A DNA stretch of 64,000 bases, taken from NCBI GenBank assembly GCA_046327915.1, contig JAXLXO010000022.1, forward strand, positions 1 through 64,000. Reading direction: 5' to 3'. The notes beneath the pieces are model-generated. The model saw only the letters and a list, made by a program, of their open reading frames with translations. It did no database searches and was not told the DNA's origin. A program made the position numbers and the translations under genes. Positions 63,237 through 64,000 of this stretch are shown piece by piece; the first letter of the stretch is position 1; each line of letters starts with the position of its first letter. The DNA comes from VGTK01 sp046327915. GTDB taxonomy: Bacteria > Desulfobacterota > Binatia > UBA12015.

Positions 63237-64000
63237 TCAGGAGCAGCGAATCTTGTTGCGACCGTTGAAGGCCGCGACCTTGTAGCACTCGGCGAGGGTC
63301 GGGTAGTTGAACACCGTCTCGATGAAGTACTCGGCGGTGCCCTTGAGGCGCATGACCGCCTGACCGATGTGAACGAGCTCGGTCGCGCTGGTGCCGATGA
63401 TGTGCACGCCGAGGATGGCCTCGGTCTGCTGGTGGATCAGCAGCTTCAGCATGCCGGTCTCGTCGCCCAGCAGCTGGCCGCGCGCGGTCTCGCGGTAGTA
63501 GGCGATGCCGGTCTCGTAGGGCACGGCGCGCTCGGTGAGCGCGTCCTCGGTCGCGCCGACCATCGAGATCTCGGGGATCGCGTAGATGCCGTACGGCAGC
63601 ATCTCCTCCTCGAGGACCATCGGCGCGCCGAACATGTGGCACGCGGCGAGGCGTCCCTGCTCCATCGAGGTCGAGGCGAGCGCGGGGAAGCCGATCACGT
63701 CGCCGCATGCGTAGACGTGCGGGACCGACGTCTGGAAGGTCTCGTTGACCTTGATGCGCCCGCGCTCGTCGGCGGTGAGGCCGGCGGTGGCGAGGTCGAG
63801 CTTGTCGGTCGCGCCCTGGCGCCCGCCCGAGTAGAGCAGACAGTCCGCGTGCAGCGTCTTGCCGCTGGCGAGCGTCGCCTGGACGAGATCGCCCGTCGTG
63901 CGCGAGCCGGCCGGCGCCGGCACGCGCTTGATCTCGACGACCTTCTCGCCGAGCCGCAGCGTCATGCCCGACTGCCGAAGCTGGTACTGCAGCGCCTCGA
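63237..64000 (-). CDS. sthA: Si-specific (soluble) pyridine nucleotide transhydrogenase, C-terminal part; cut by window end
   Basis: About 254 residues of the C-terminal half are present; the N-terminus lies beyond base 64000. Flavoprotein of the disulfide-reductase fold that exchanges NAD(H) and NADP(H). CLLYSGGRQGATDKL, HVYACGDVIGFPALASTSMEQGRLAACHM (FAD loop), LPYGIYAIPEISMVGATE, GVHIIGTSATELVHIGQAVM and the end ETVFNYPTLAECYKVAAFNGRNKI are all SthA-like. Dihydrolipoamide dehydrogenase instead has a catalytic HAHPTLSE motif near its end. The 146-bp gap after it has no clear terminator. Confidence 0.92.
   Translation of the reverse strand, partial: EALQYQLRQSGMTLRLGEKVVEIKRVPAPAGSRTTGDLVQATLASGKTLHADCLLYSGGRQGATDKLDLATAGLTADERGRIKVNETFQTSVPHVYACGDVIGFPALASTSMEQGRLAACHMFGAPMVLEEEMLPYGIYAIPEISMVGATEDALTERAVPYETGIAYYRETARGQLLGDETGMLKLLIHQQTEAILGVHIIGTSATELVHIGQAVMRLKGTAEYFIETVFNYPTLAECYKVAAFNGRNKIRCS

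Overview
The window is uniformly very GC-rich DNA with dense, mostly short-gap genes on both strands. Two large secreted proteins carry myxobacterium-like Cys-dense repeats (CDDGN, CDDGDLCT types) followed by a duplicated domain of unknown function. An NtrC-type regulator, many lipoproteins and several histidine kinases point the same way. Together they suggest a free-living deltaproteobacterium-like lineage (Myxococcota, Binatota or a relative). This placement is inference: there is no rRNA gene. I saw no tRNA gene, CRISPR array, insertion sequence or prophage. The glmS gene at the left edge and the sthA gene at the right edge are cut by the window.

Layout. 1-1.9 kb: glmS (partial), a small hypothetical gene, and a divergent yqeY. 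2-17.8 kb: a potassium island. It holds a KimA-like APC-family transporter with a companion lipoprotein, a small membrane ORF plus kdpFABC, kdpD, a sigma54-type response regulator, a secreted endonuclease/exonuclease/phosphatase-family protein, and a CPA1 K+/H+ antiporter. A near-consensus sigma54 promoter lies just before the kdp genes. 18-20.8 kb: xylBA. 20.8-29.3 kb: secreted proteins (small Cys-rich, giant beta-helix, SUMF1-like, seven-blade propeller) with an SDR and a GNAT enzyme between them. 29.8-36.6 kb: gpsA, an operon encoding a TetR regulator and an acetylene-hydratase-like tungsten/molybdenum enzyme, a UbiA prenyltransferase and a GT-C glycosyltransferase. 36.6-41 kb: a five-gene minus-strand operon (SDR, propeller lipoprotein, SRPBCC, lipocalin-like protein, DUF1295). 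41-44.6 kb: a 114-bp nested palindrome, a GH15 enzyme and two hypotheticals. 44.7-46.2 kb: two divergent toxin-antitoxin loci, one with a frameshifted toxin, the other an intact vapBC with a clear operator palindrome. 46.2-60.8 kb: housekeeping and stress genes (DoxX, HlyIII, dodecin, a possible ferritin-like protein, two orphan sensor kinases, a double-ACT protein with an AidB-type acyl-CoA dehydrogenase, glutathionyl-hydroquinone reductase, tag, a methyltransferase, a DUF3445 N-demethylase, otsB, DUF427). 60.8-64 kb: a large secreted alpha/beta hydrolase and partial sthA.

How the parts fit. The Kdp ATPase (high-affinity uptake), the KimA-like importer and the NhaP2-like exporter together would set cytoplasmic K+. 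The kdp genes appear to be controlled by KdpD plus a GAFTGA-bearing AAA+ regulator acting at a sigma54 promoter, instead of the classical OmpR-type KdpE. The most unusual enzyme is the acetylene-hydratase homologue at 31.1-33.3 kb, which sits behind its own TetR repressor and a 22-bp dyad operator.
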